Assembly (NCBI GenBank): GCA_003601795.1
Contig: PIXU01000150.1
Location: forward strand, 1-8,217
From: Candidatus Methanophagales archaeon
Lineage (GTDB): Archaea; Halobacteriota; Syntropharchaeia; Alkanophagales; Methanospirareceae
Reading direction: 5' to 3'
DNA: 8,217 nt
Of this stretch, positions 1 through 5,910 are shown one piece after another (position 1 is the stretch's first letter; the number at the start of each line of letters is the position of its first letter). Position numbers and translations under genes: made by a program. The notes below the pieces were generated by a model. That model had not been told where the DNA came from, did no database searches, and saw only the letters and a program-made list of their open reading frames with translations.

Positions 1-836
1 CCGCATTCACATCTCCATTTCACTATAATCGCATCCCTGTGTGAATAATGCCGATAGCACCTGATACACGCACTTTCGTTATACTTCCCTTCCTTTGGTG
101 GTACACCCACGTTAAGCACCGGCTTCCTGCCTTTTTTCCGCTCTATCGCTGCTTTTAACTCTTCAAAACTCATATTTTCCACTTGAAACCTGTTAAACTC
201 TCTCGCCAGTCGAATAGGGTAAGGTGAATGCGCGTCCGAGTTAGTCAAAAATGTTAGCTCTCTCAACTCTTTTATTCTATCCGCATATGAAGAATCCGCA
301 CTCAATCCCAGCTCCACAAAAGAGACATATCCCGCCATATCGCCGTAGCACTCATGTAGCGAATCATGATAGGCATATAAAGCAGTCCAGGGTGTGAACG
401 CATGACAGGGTCCTATAAGGACTTCTGCATCTTTCGCATGCTCTGCTATTTCCTCGCCACTCAGCCTCAGCGAGGGTCTGCCATCTGAATCAATATCCGG
501 CGAATACCTTCTAAACGACTCGTATAATTCCTCTGCCTTCGCGATAGAGGGCAATATGAGCAGGTGATGCACTCTTCGCGCATCTTCCACCTCCACCGTG
601 AGCACAAAATTAGTATTTGTATTTTTGCTCACATCTTCGCTTTTAAAATAAAAAATGCCTTTCCTTTCCTCCAGCTCCCTTATCCCACTCAACCATTTGG
701 GATGTAAACAATCACCGGTGCCAAGTAGCTGTATCCCTTTCCTCGCAGCTTCTTTCGCCAGCATGGGCAAATCCATACGTGGGGAAGTAGCAGCAGAATA
801 ATGCGAATGGATATGTAAATCCGCGTTAACTATCAT
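1..836 (-). CDS. EndoQ-like PHP-domain endonuclease, C-terminus cut by window edge
   Basis: My translation from the ATG at 836 gives 278 residues before the left edge. Near the N-terminus is the PHP metal motif DLHIHSHYS (D6, H8, H10). Further metal-site stretches are GTGDCLHPKWL (about 39-49), TVEVED (80-85), GPCHAFTPW (142-150) and TNSDAHSP (198-205). A zinc-ribbon-like set follows: C257-x2-C260 and C276-x-C278, after GKYNESAC. This order matches the archaeal/bacterial family TIGR00375, which includes Pyrococcus EndoQ. That enzyme nicks DNA 5' of deoxyuracil, hypoxanthine and abasic sites. Known members are about 390-430 aa, so roughly 110-150 residues, including the helical C-terminal region, should lie outside. 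The start is supported by the family N-terminus MIVNADLHIHS. No Shine-Dalgarno is seen; the gene begins 7 nt after the initiator tRNA on the same strand, so co-transcription is likely. Function in this organism is inferred from the family. Confidence 0.85.
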   Translation of the reverse strand, partial: MIVNADLHIHSHYSAATSPRMDLPMLAKEAARKGIQLLGTGDCLHPKWLSGIRELEERKGIFYFKSEDVSKNTNTNFVLTVEVEDARRVHHLLILPSIAKAEELYESFRRYSPDIDSDGRPSLRLSGEEIAEHAKDAEVLIGPCHAFTPWTALYAYHDSLHECYGDMAGYVSFVELGLSADSSYADRIKELRELTFLTNSDAHSPYPIRLAREFNRFQVENMSFEELKAAIERKKGRKPVLNVGVPPKEGKYNESACIRCYRHYSHRDAIIVKWRCEC

Positions 837-843
837 TTTCCAA

Positions 844-918
844 TAGCGGGGGATGGATTCGAACCATCGATCTCCGGGTTATGAGCCCGACGGGATCTCC
901 TAACTACCCTACCCCGCT
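844..918 (-). tRNA. Initiator tRNA-Met (CAU)
   Basis: Read on the minus strand, the 7-bp acceptor stem is AGCGGGG with CCCCGCT, plus discriminator A at 844. The T arm is GATGG-TTCGAAT-CCATC. The anticodon loop is CTCATAA (879-885) with anticodon CAT (881-883). The anticodon stem carries three consecutive G:C pairs (GGG/CCC) against the loop, and the first acceptor pair is A1:U72. Both are hallmarks of archaeal initiator tRNA, so this is the translation-start tRNA, not elongator Met or Ile2. CCA is not encoded (the next bases are TTG), so it must be added after processing. No intron is seen. The D stem has three G:C pairs and a T:T opposition at its inner end. The sequence closely resembles initiator tRNAs of euryarchaea. 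Confidence 0.96.
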
Positions 919-928
919 TAAAAACTGA

Positions 929-960
929 TATTATATTATAAAAAGGTGTTATATAAAATA
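929..960. promoter_or_regulatory. Divergent AT-rich promoter region for tRNA-iMet/endoQ and the OB-DuOB gene
   Basis: The 52-bp gap between the tRNA 5' end (918) and the ATG at 971 is almost pure A/T apart from GGTG at 945-948. On the minus strand TTTTATATAA (949-958) is centred about 35 nt upstream of the mature tRNA 5' end, a fitting place for an archaeal TATA box with a short leader. On the plus strand TTATATTATA (931-940) is about 35 nt upstream of ATG 971, fitting a transcript with a very short leader. The two boxes are interleaved. This is a position and composition argument only; no transcription start is known. Confidence 0.45.
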
Positions 961-970
961 AAAATAAGTA

Positions 971-1927
971 ATGGTAAACATAATCGGGAAAGTACTTCGA
1001 ATCCTACCTCTTAAAGCAGTGAAAGTCTCCGAGGGAAACAAAAAAGTCGTTGACCTTATAATCGCAGATGAATTTAGCTACAAGCGCGTATCCTTTTGGG
1101 ATGAACAGGCAGAACTGGTTTCTCGCGGCGAGATAAAAGCAGGTGATGTACTGAGAATAGAGAACTGGAGTGGAAGTGAGAGAAGAGCCAATGTCGGAAA
1201 ATACGCACGAATAACCAAAATATCTGCTGATTTTGCTCCGTTACGTCATGCCGCCTCGCAGAACCTTACCATATTGGCAGTTGCAAGACCTGAGCACGGG
1301 CAGGTCTGCATCGCGGGCATAGACGAGAACGGTGACTGGATAAGACCGCAAGGTGTTTATGAATCAGATGTCCGCACTTCTAATGGAGAAAATTTCAAAC
1401 ACCTTTGCATCTCAAAAATATATGTTGATACGTGGAGAGGTAGGCGTCCAAGGAAAGAAGATAGATTCTTTGTTTACTGCAAAGGCGTGGAAAGAGAACT
1501 GAACGAAGAGGAGAAAAGGGAATTCTTAGAAAGAAATCTTGACTCCTCGGTGGATGCGGTGTTTAAAAGTGGCAGGAGCTTGGGATTGATAAAACCACGT
1601 GTTTTGAATGTGTATGAAGAGAAAGCAACAAAGAAAAAGGAGGGGAAGAGTCATGAGGTATACATTCGTTTTAACTTCAAAGATTCCTCAGGCAGGATAT
1701 ACCGAAGGTGGTCATGCAGATGCAATGCGTTCTACAAAACCTGGAATGAATTGAAAAAGAAGCATCGTTGGACCTATGGGCTGAGAATGCTGAGGTATTT
1801 GAGGAAAAATGATGCTTATCTCGCTATCGGTCTTACTTATACTGATTACGGCATTGATGGGCTGGAATATGGTGCATACCCGATGATTGTTGGTGTGCAT
1901 GTTGTTCCATCGTGTTCTAGTTCTTAA
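971..1927 (+). CDS. RPA-like OB fold plus dual-OB (DuOB-like) domain protein
   Basis: A 318-aa protein in two parts. Residues 1-85 resemble an archaeal RPA single-strand-binding OB fold: NIIGKVLRI at the start, then VVDLIIADEF, RVSFWDEQAEL, IKAGDVLRIEN and GKYARITKI, the usual order of RPA OB strands. Residues about 98-312 resemble the dual-OB (DuOB) domain: LTILAVARPEHGQVCIAGID, GDWIRPQ (122-127), a long charged middle, and the C-terminal end YLAIGLTYTD...YPMIVGVHVV. DuOB domains are known mostly from prokaryotic conflict-system surveys and are predicted to bind nucleic acid. Cysteines at 113, 146, 170, 249 and 251 do not form an evident zinc site. No catalytic motif, signal peptide or membrane segment is seen. 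An in-frame TAA at 965-967 rules out a longer start. No Shine-Dalgarno is apparent, so a leaderless or short-leader mRNA is likely. truD follows after 9 nt. The RPA-like part is fairly sure, the DuOB assignment moderately so; the biological role is unknown. Confidence 0.8.
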   Translation: MVNIIGKVLRILPLKAVKVSEGNKKVVDLIIADEFSYKRVSFWDEQAELVSRGEIKAGDVLRIENWSGSERRANVGKYARITKISADFAPLRHAASQNLTILAVARPEHGQVCIAGIDENGDWIRPQGVYESDVRTSNGENFKHLCISKIYVDTWRGRRPRKEDRFFVYCKGVERELNEEEKREFLERNLDSSVDAVFKSGRSLGLIKPRVLNVYEEKATKKKEGKSHEVYIRFNFKDSSGRIYRRWSCRCNAFYKTWNELKKKHRWTYGLRMLRYLRKNDAYLAIGLTYTDYGIDGLEYGAYPMIVGVHVVPSCSSS

Positions 1928-1936
1928 AGAGCGGAA

Positions 1937-3283
1937 ATGAAACTAAAACAAACCTCGGAGTTTGAAAAACAAATAGGAATATGGTTCTACTTTACGAAAA
2001 CCGACGGAATAGGCGGTGTTATAAAAACAAAGCCCACCGACTTCTCCGTTCGGGAAATTACCAATAGAGAAGAAGGCATAGAAGGAAAATACCTGATTGT
2101 CGAGTTGACGAAGGAAAACTGGGACACACACAACGTGATAAGGGAAATCTCTCGACGCCTGAGAGTTAGCAAAAATAGAATCGGATTCGCAGGCACGAAA
2201 GACAAATCCGCGCGGACCACGCAGAAGATAAGCATCTGGGATGTGGATGAAGAAGAGCTGGAACGGGTAAGAATTACCGACGTCTCGTTAAAGCTAATAG
2301 GAAGGTCGAATAAAGCCATTTCCTTAGGTGACCTTTATGGAAACGAATTCGAGATTGTTATAAGAAACATAGAAGGAAGGAAAACTAAGATAAAGCAAAA
2401 TATTGAGGCGATAACCACCGAAATAGAAAATGCAGGTGGTGTACCCAATTTCTTCGGTGTTCAGCGTTTTGGCATTCGCCGCCCGATAACGCACGTGGTA
2501 GGAAAACACCTGATAAAAGGTGAAATAAAAGAAGCAGTGATGTCTTATATCGCAGATATTTTTGCTGACGAAAGTGAGGAGGCGAAACAAGCAAGGCTGC
2601 TGTGCAAGGAAGGAGAACTGAAAGAGCTGAAAGAGAGTTTGAAAAAAATGCCCTCGTTCTTGCGATACGAAAAGGCAATGTTAAATGAACTGGTAAAAGG
2701 AGTAAGAGGAAGTAACGAAGCAGATTTTCTCTCTGCCTTTTCCGTGCTTCCAAAGAACTTGCAGAAACTTTTCGTTCATGCCTATCAATCTTATCTCTTC
2801 AATCTTGTTTTAAGTCATCGTTTGAAGCAAAACTTGCCACTCAACGAGGCGTTGGTAGGCGATGTGGTCTGTTTTCGCAACGAATTTGGACTTGCTGATA
2901 TACACAAGGATAGAATGGAGAGAATCACAGAGGACAAAATAGAAGGGATAAACAGGTTGATAAAGCGTGGTAGGGCTTTTGTCACTGCTCCACTCTTTGG
3001 CTATGAAACCGAATTTGCAGAAAATGTGGAAGGAGAGATAGAGAGGAAAGTTCTGGAGAACGAAGGCGTTGAATTGAAAGATTTTTACATCGAAAAGATT
3101 CCTGAAATAAGTTCTAAAGGGACAAGAAGACCGGTATTAGTGCCAGTGCAGGTGAAGTTAAGCGACGAAGGAGTCAGTGATGATGATGTGAATCCCGGTC
3201 GAAACAAAGTAAAATTAAAGTTCTTCTTGCCAAAAGGGTCGTATGCTACGGTCGTGCTGAGAGAATACATGAAAGCGGTTTAG
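1937..3283 (+). CDS. truD: tRNA pseudouridine synthase TruD/Pus7 family
   Basis: 448 aa, a normal length for archaeal TruD. Motifs in order: IKTKPTDFSVREI (30-41), the catalytic-Asp motif RIGFAGTKDKSARTTQ (81-96, catalytic Asp predicted at 89), NFFGVQRFG (171-179) and HAYQSYLFN (281-289). The region between about 180 and 370 corresponds to the family-specific TRUD insertion domain. RRPVLVPV and the end PKGSYATVVLREYM complete the catalytic fold. The family isomerises uridine to pseudouridine in tRNA: position 13 in bacteria, and 13 and/or 35 in tRNA-Tyr for eukaryotic and archaeal Pus7 relatives. The exact target here is not readable from sequence. The gene lies 9 nt behind the OB-DuOB gene, so the two are probably one transcript. 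A weak purine stretch (AGAGCGGAA) precedes the ATG. The stop codon overlaps the end of the opposing THEP1 gene by 4 bp. Confidence 0.95.
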   Translation: MKLKQTSEFEKQIGIWFYFTKTDGIGGVIKTKPTDFSVREITNREEGIEGKYLIVELTKENWDTHNVIREISRRLRVSKNRIGFAGTKDKSARTTQKISIWDVDEEELERVRITDVSLKLIGRSNKAISLGDLYGNEFEIVIRNIEGRKTKIKQNIEAITTEIENAGGVPNFFGVQRFGIRRPITHVVGKHLIKGEIKEAVMSYIADIFADESEEAKQARLLCKEGELKELKESLKKMPSFLRYEKAMLNELVKGVRGSNEADFLSAFSVLPKNLQKLFVHAYQSYLFNLVLSHRLKQNLPLNEALVGDVVCFRNEFGLADIHKDRMERITEDKIEGINRLIKRGRAFVTAPLFGYETEFAENVEGEIERKVLENEGVELKDFYIEKIPEISSKGTRRPVLVPVQVKLSDEGVSDDDVNPGRNKVKLKFFLPKGSYATVVLREYMKAV

Positions 3284-3822
3284 AGCAGATATAACTGCTG
3301 AATAATGCTATCTACCATTTTGTCCCTGTTCTCTTGCGTAACCTCAAACATCACGAACTCCTTTTTTACGCGCTCCACCAATTCATGCTTCGATTTCAGA
3401 TGAACAGAGACGAGCATAGACTTTTTACTTTTTATTGCTTCTTCCACAGCATCTATAAATCGCGTTGACTTCAATTCCATTGGTCCTATTTCGTCCACGA
3501 CGATTATAATTGGGTCTGGTTGTGTCAGCGCATTTTTTATCGCGTTTGCACCAATGGAATCCAAATCAATGAGATTTACGGTATATTTCCCCACTTTTAC
3601 CTTCGATCCTCTCTGGCGGAGATGCACATGTGCTAAAATACCCTTTTCTCCAGTATTTATATCTTCCAGAGAGAAGCCTACCCTTACTCCTCCTTCCCAA
3701 ATATCGGAAGTAAGCATGCCTCCCAGAGCTATGCCATCAGCTTTCAATCTCTTTATCACTGCTTTTATAATCGTTGACTTTCCTATCCTCGGTTTGCCGG
3801 TTATTCCTATTCTGAGTTTCAT
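3280..3822 (-). CDS. Nucleoside-triphosphatase, THEP1 family
   Basis: 180 aa, the usual THEP1 size. The N-terminal P-loop is GKPRIGKST (9-17). Walker B with its catalytic acid is IIIVVDEIGPMEL (105-117), and the DEIGxMEL pattern is diagnostic of THEP1. GGMLTSDIWEGGVRVGF (34-50) and DLDSIGANAI (87-96) also match the family. THEP1 proteins from Aquifex and archaea hydrolyse ATP, GTP and other NTPs slowly in vitro; their cell role is not settled. The ATG lies 4 nt after the helicase stop. GTGA overlapping that stop (3827-3830) could serve as a short Shine-Dalgarno. Tight spacing implies translation from a helicase-THEP1 mRNA. The last four bases are shared with the opposing truD stop. Confidence 0.93.
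   Translation of the reverse strand: MKLRIGITGKPRIGKSTIIKAVIKRLKADGIALGGMLTSDIWEGGVRVGFSLEDINTGEKGILAHVHLRQRGSKVKVGKYTVNLIDLDSIGANAIKNALTQPDPIIIVVDEIGPMELKSTRFIDAVEEAIKSKKSMLVSVHLKSKHELVERVKKEFVMFEVTQENRDKMVDSIIQQLYLL
3284..3299. terminator. Possible bidirectional terminator hairpin at the truD/THEP1 junction
   Basis: AGCAG (3284-3288) and CTGCT (3295-3299) form a 5-bp stem around a six-base A/T loop just past the truD stop and inside the last codons of THEP1. There is no intergenic space here, so both transcripts must end within the opposing gene. The hairpin is short and has no clear T-run, so a terminator role is only a suggestion. Confidence 0.2.
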
Positions 3823-3826
3823 TGGG

Positions 3827-5839
3827 TCACTTAATTAACCACCCTCCAACCCTTTTATACCCGCCTCTCTCTTTCGCCAACGCAACAAGCCTTTTATAAC
3901 AACCCTCGCTTTCCAGCGTATTGGAATCCCCAATTAAAACCAACTTCCTCTTTGCTCTCGTTATAGACACGTTAAGCCTTCTCAAATCGCGAAGAAATCC
4001 TATATCCCCTGATTTATTACTCCTCACAAAGGACACAATAACAACCTCTTTCTCCCTGCCCTGAAATCCATCCACCGTCTTTATCTCCAGCCCTTCTACC
4101 CTAAGCTCTTTTCTAATGAGCGCAACCTGGTCTTCATATGGCGATATAATCGCGATATCCTCGGGCTTTACACCCAGGCTTAACAACTTTACTACGATTT
4201 TCTCGACTAATTTCGCTTCTCCTGCGTTCTCCTTAGAGGTAGACCCTCTTCTTGTCCGCTCCTTGAACATCTCGCTACCCCTTGTATCAATAAACAGAAG
4301 TGGCTTGACATCTTCATCCGCAAATTTCGATTCCGGCAATAAATCCAAAAGATTATGTCCCTTCACACTTTCATCTGCCGTCAGCTTACCGTCATAAAAC
4401 TCCTTATTCGGAAATTCCGCGATCTCTTCGTTCATTCTATACTGCACCGCAAGCATAACACGTATTTTATCGCCGTGTCGCTCTAAAAGTCGTTCAAACA
4501 AGCTCTTGCTCAGGTTTCCCCTTGCTGCATCCTCATTCAAAATGGTAGGTGGGAGCTGTTTGTGGTCCCCAGCCATAATAAACCTTTGTGTATTGAGCAC
4601 CGGTATTAAAGTTGAAGGTTCGGTGGACTGCGTTGCTTCATCAATAACAGCAAAATCGAATTTTGTACCTTTGAGTATCTCAGAACCCACCGTGCTGTTC
4701 GTAGCGCAAATTACCTCCGCTTCCTGGATAATCCTTTTTACCGCTCTCTCCTCCAGTTCCCTCGCCTCACCGAAGAGTTTATCTATTCCACGCTTCAAAT
4801 CAAGCCATTTTCGCATCCCCGCTATTTTATGCTTGGGTATGCCTCTTGTTGTTTTTCCTTCACTTGCAAGTTTCATTATTGCGTCGTCACTTAACCCCCG
4901 TCTCCATCGCATCTCCGGCGTAACAAATCCTTTCATGCGTTCTTTTATCTCATAAGCTTTCTCTCTAAGCTTCTGCGCCTTCAGGTATTCCGGCTCTGCC
5001 TGAATCAGATAATCAAGGCTTCTCCGCCTTAAAGAAGGAATTACACGTGCAGGATGACCTATTCTAACTGCGTTCACACCTATCTTATCCAATCGCTCAA
5101 CCAGGTTATCCACTGCTACGTTAGAGTCTGCTGCAGCCAAAATCTTATAGCTTTTCTCACCCCCACGTCCACGCTTAACAAGTTGTGCGATAACCTCCAC
5201 ACATGTTATCGTCTTTCCGGTTCCCGGCGGTCCATGAATGAGAAAGAAATCACGTGCTGCTAAACTCCTCAAAACCGCTTCTCGCTGGCTATCGTTCAAT
5301 TCCGCATTTAAAAATTCTATTTCTCCTATCTTCTCAAAATCAGGTGCCGCATTACCAAGCAGTTTATCCTTTCGCCACCTTGGCATTCTTTTAAATTTCT
5401 TTAATGCCTCAATCATCCGTTGAAAGGTAATGTCATTTACAAAAAGGTCAATTCTAAGGTCTTTTCGGAACACAAATCCCGGTGGTACTTCATCAAAGGC
5501 AACCGTGATGGAATAGGAGGTCTTCTCCGCGACTGTCCCCGTAGTGTTGACCTCATCCCACGGGTTTGTGCCGGGTTTACTCACCAAAACGAGGTCTCCA
5601 ACTTCTATCTCACTCTCTGGCAGCGTAATAGCAGAGTTCTGCTTTCTAAACCTCACTAAGTGCTTACCGCCCAATCCCAAGCCTTGGGATTTTCCTTTCA
5701 TCCGCAAGAGAGCTCTCCCTTTCTCCTCCCTCTCCCTGCCGCTCAATCTCCTCATCTCCTCTTCATGCAGCCTCATCTGTTCCTCTCGCTCCAGATACAC
5801 GAGTTCAGTGAAATGCCTTATGTATTCGTTCTCATTCAT
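3827..5839 (-). CDS. SF1 helicase of the Upf1/IGHMBP2-like family (TIGR00376-type)
   Basis: 670 aa with the full superfamily 1B motif set: a Q-motif-like LNDSQREAV (181-189), motif I GPPGTGKT (203-210), motif Ia-like AAADSNVAVDNL (235-246), motif II DEATQS (400-405), motif III GDHKQLPP (424-431), motif IV-like QYRMN (466-470), motif V TVDGFQGREKEVV (588-600) and motif VI NVSITRAKRKL (623-633). All key ATPase residues are present, so it should be active. The N-terminus (15-60) is a charged, probably helical stretch, followed by a beta-barrel region (about 77-135) like the 1B domain of IGHMBP2. The segment around 310-350 (RRGLSDDAIMKLA, GIPKHKIAGM) is an insertion also seen in archaeal members. 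Relatives are 5'-to-3' DNA/RNA helicases; the substrate here is unknown. GTGA at 5847-5850, 7 nt before the ATG, fits a short Shine-Dalgarno. THEP1 follows after 4 nt and aconitase ends 58 nt upstream. Confidence 0.93.
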   Translation of the reverse strand: MNENEYIRHFTELVYLEREEQMRLHEEEMRRLSGREREEKGRALLRMKGKSQGLGLGGKHLVRFRKQNSAITLPESEIEVGDLVLVSKPGTNPWDEVNTTGTVAEKTSYSITVAFDEVPPGFVFRKDLRIDLFVNDITFQRMIEALKKFKRMPRWRKDKLLGNAAPDFEKIGEIEFLNAELNDSQREAVLRSLAARDFFLIHGPPGTGKTITCVEVIAQLVKRGRGGEKSYKILAAADSNVAVDNLVERLDKIGVNAVRIGHPARVIPSLRRRSLDYLIQAEPEYLKAQKLREKAYEIKERMKGFVTPEMRWRRGLSDDAIMKLASEGKTTRGIPKHKIAGMRKWLDLKRGIDKLFGEARELEERAVKRIIQEAEVICATNSTVGSEILKGTKFDFAVIDEATQSTEPSTLIPVLNTQRFIMAGDHKQLPPTILNEDAARGNLSKSLFERLLERHGDKIRVMLAVQYRMNEEIAEFPNKEFYDGKLTADESVKGHNLLDLLPESKFADEDVKPLLFIDTRGSEMFKERTRRGSTSKENAGEAKLVEKIVVKLLSLGVKPEDIAIISPYEDQVALIRKELRVEGLEIKTVDGFQGREKEVVIVSFVRSNKSGDIGFLRDLRRLNVSITRAKRKLVLIGDSNTLESEGCYKRLVALAKERGGYKRVGGWLIK

Positions 5840-5871
5840 GTTTTTGTCACATTTTTGTTACAGCAAAGAAC

Positions 5872-5910
5872 GCGGAATTAGCGGTTTTGTTTATGTATTA
5901 GCGGTTCCGC
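5872..5910. repeat. Composite direct/inverted repeat between aconitase and helicase
   Basis: On the plus strand ATTAGCGGTT occurs twice, at 5877-5886 and 5897-5906, exactly 20 bp apart (about two helical turns). Outer arms GCGGAA (5872-5877) and TTCCGC (5905-5910) are inverted copies, so the whole 39-bp block is also a loose inverted repeat. The right copy additionally forms AGCGG-TT-CCGCT (5900-5911). The block overlaps the last codons and stop of aconitase and lies 33 bp or more upstream of the helicase ATG. A TATA-like TACATAAAC on the minus strand (5889-5897) lies between the copies. A regulator-binding site for the helicase-THEP1 operon is a reasonable guess; a hairpin ending aconitase mRNA is the alternative. 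Confidence 0.5.

Noticed and set aside
844..918. Elongator Met or Ile2 (lysidine/agmatidine) tRNA with CAU anticodon
   Set aside because: The A1:U72 pair and three G:C pairs beside the anticodon loop mark an archaeal initiator.
943..948. AAGGTG as Shine-Dalgarno for the gene at 971
   Set aside because: It ends 22 nt before the ATG, too far for normal start selection; a leaderless or short-leader mRNA is more likely.
2385..2753. Minus-strand open frame of 122 codons inside truD
   Set aside because: Antisense to the TRUD insertion domain; low-complexity Leu/Arg composition and no recognised motif.
4506..4955. Plus-strand open frame of 149 codons inside the helicase
   Set aside because: Antisense to conserved helicase motifs II and III; composition is that of a shadow frame.
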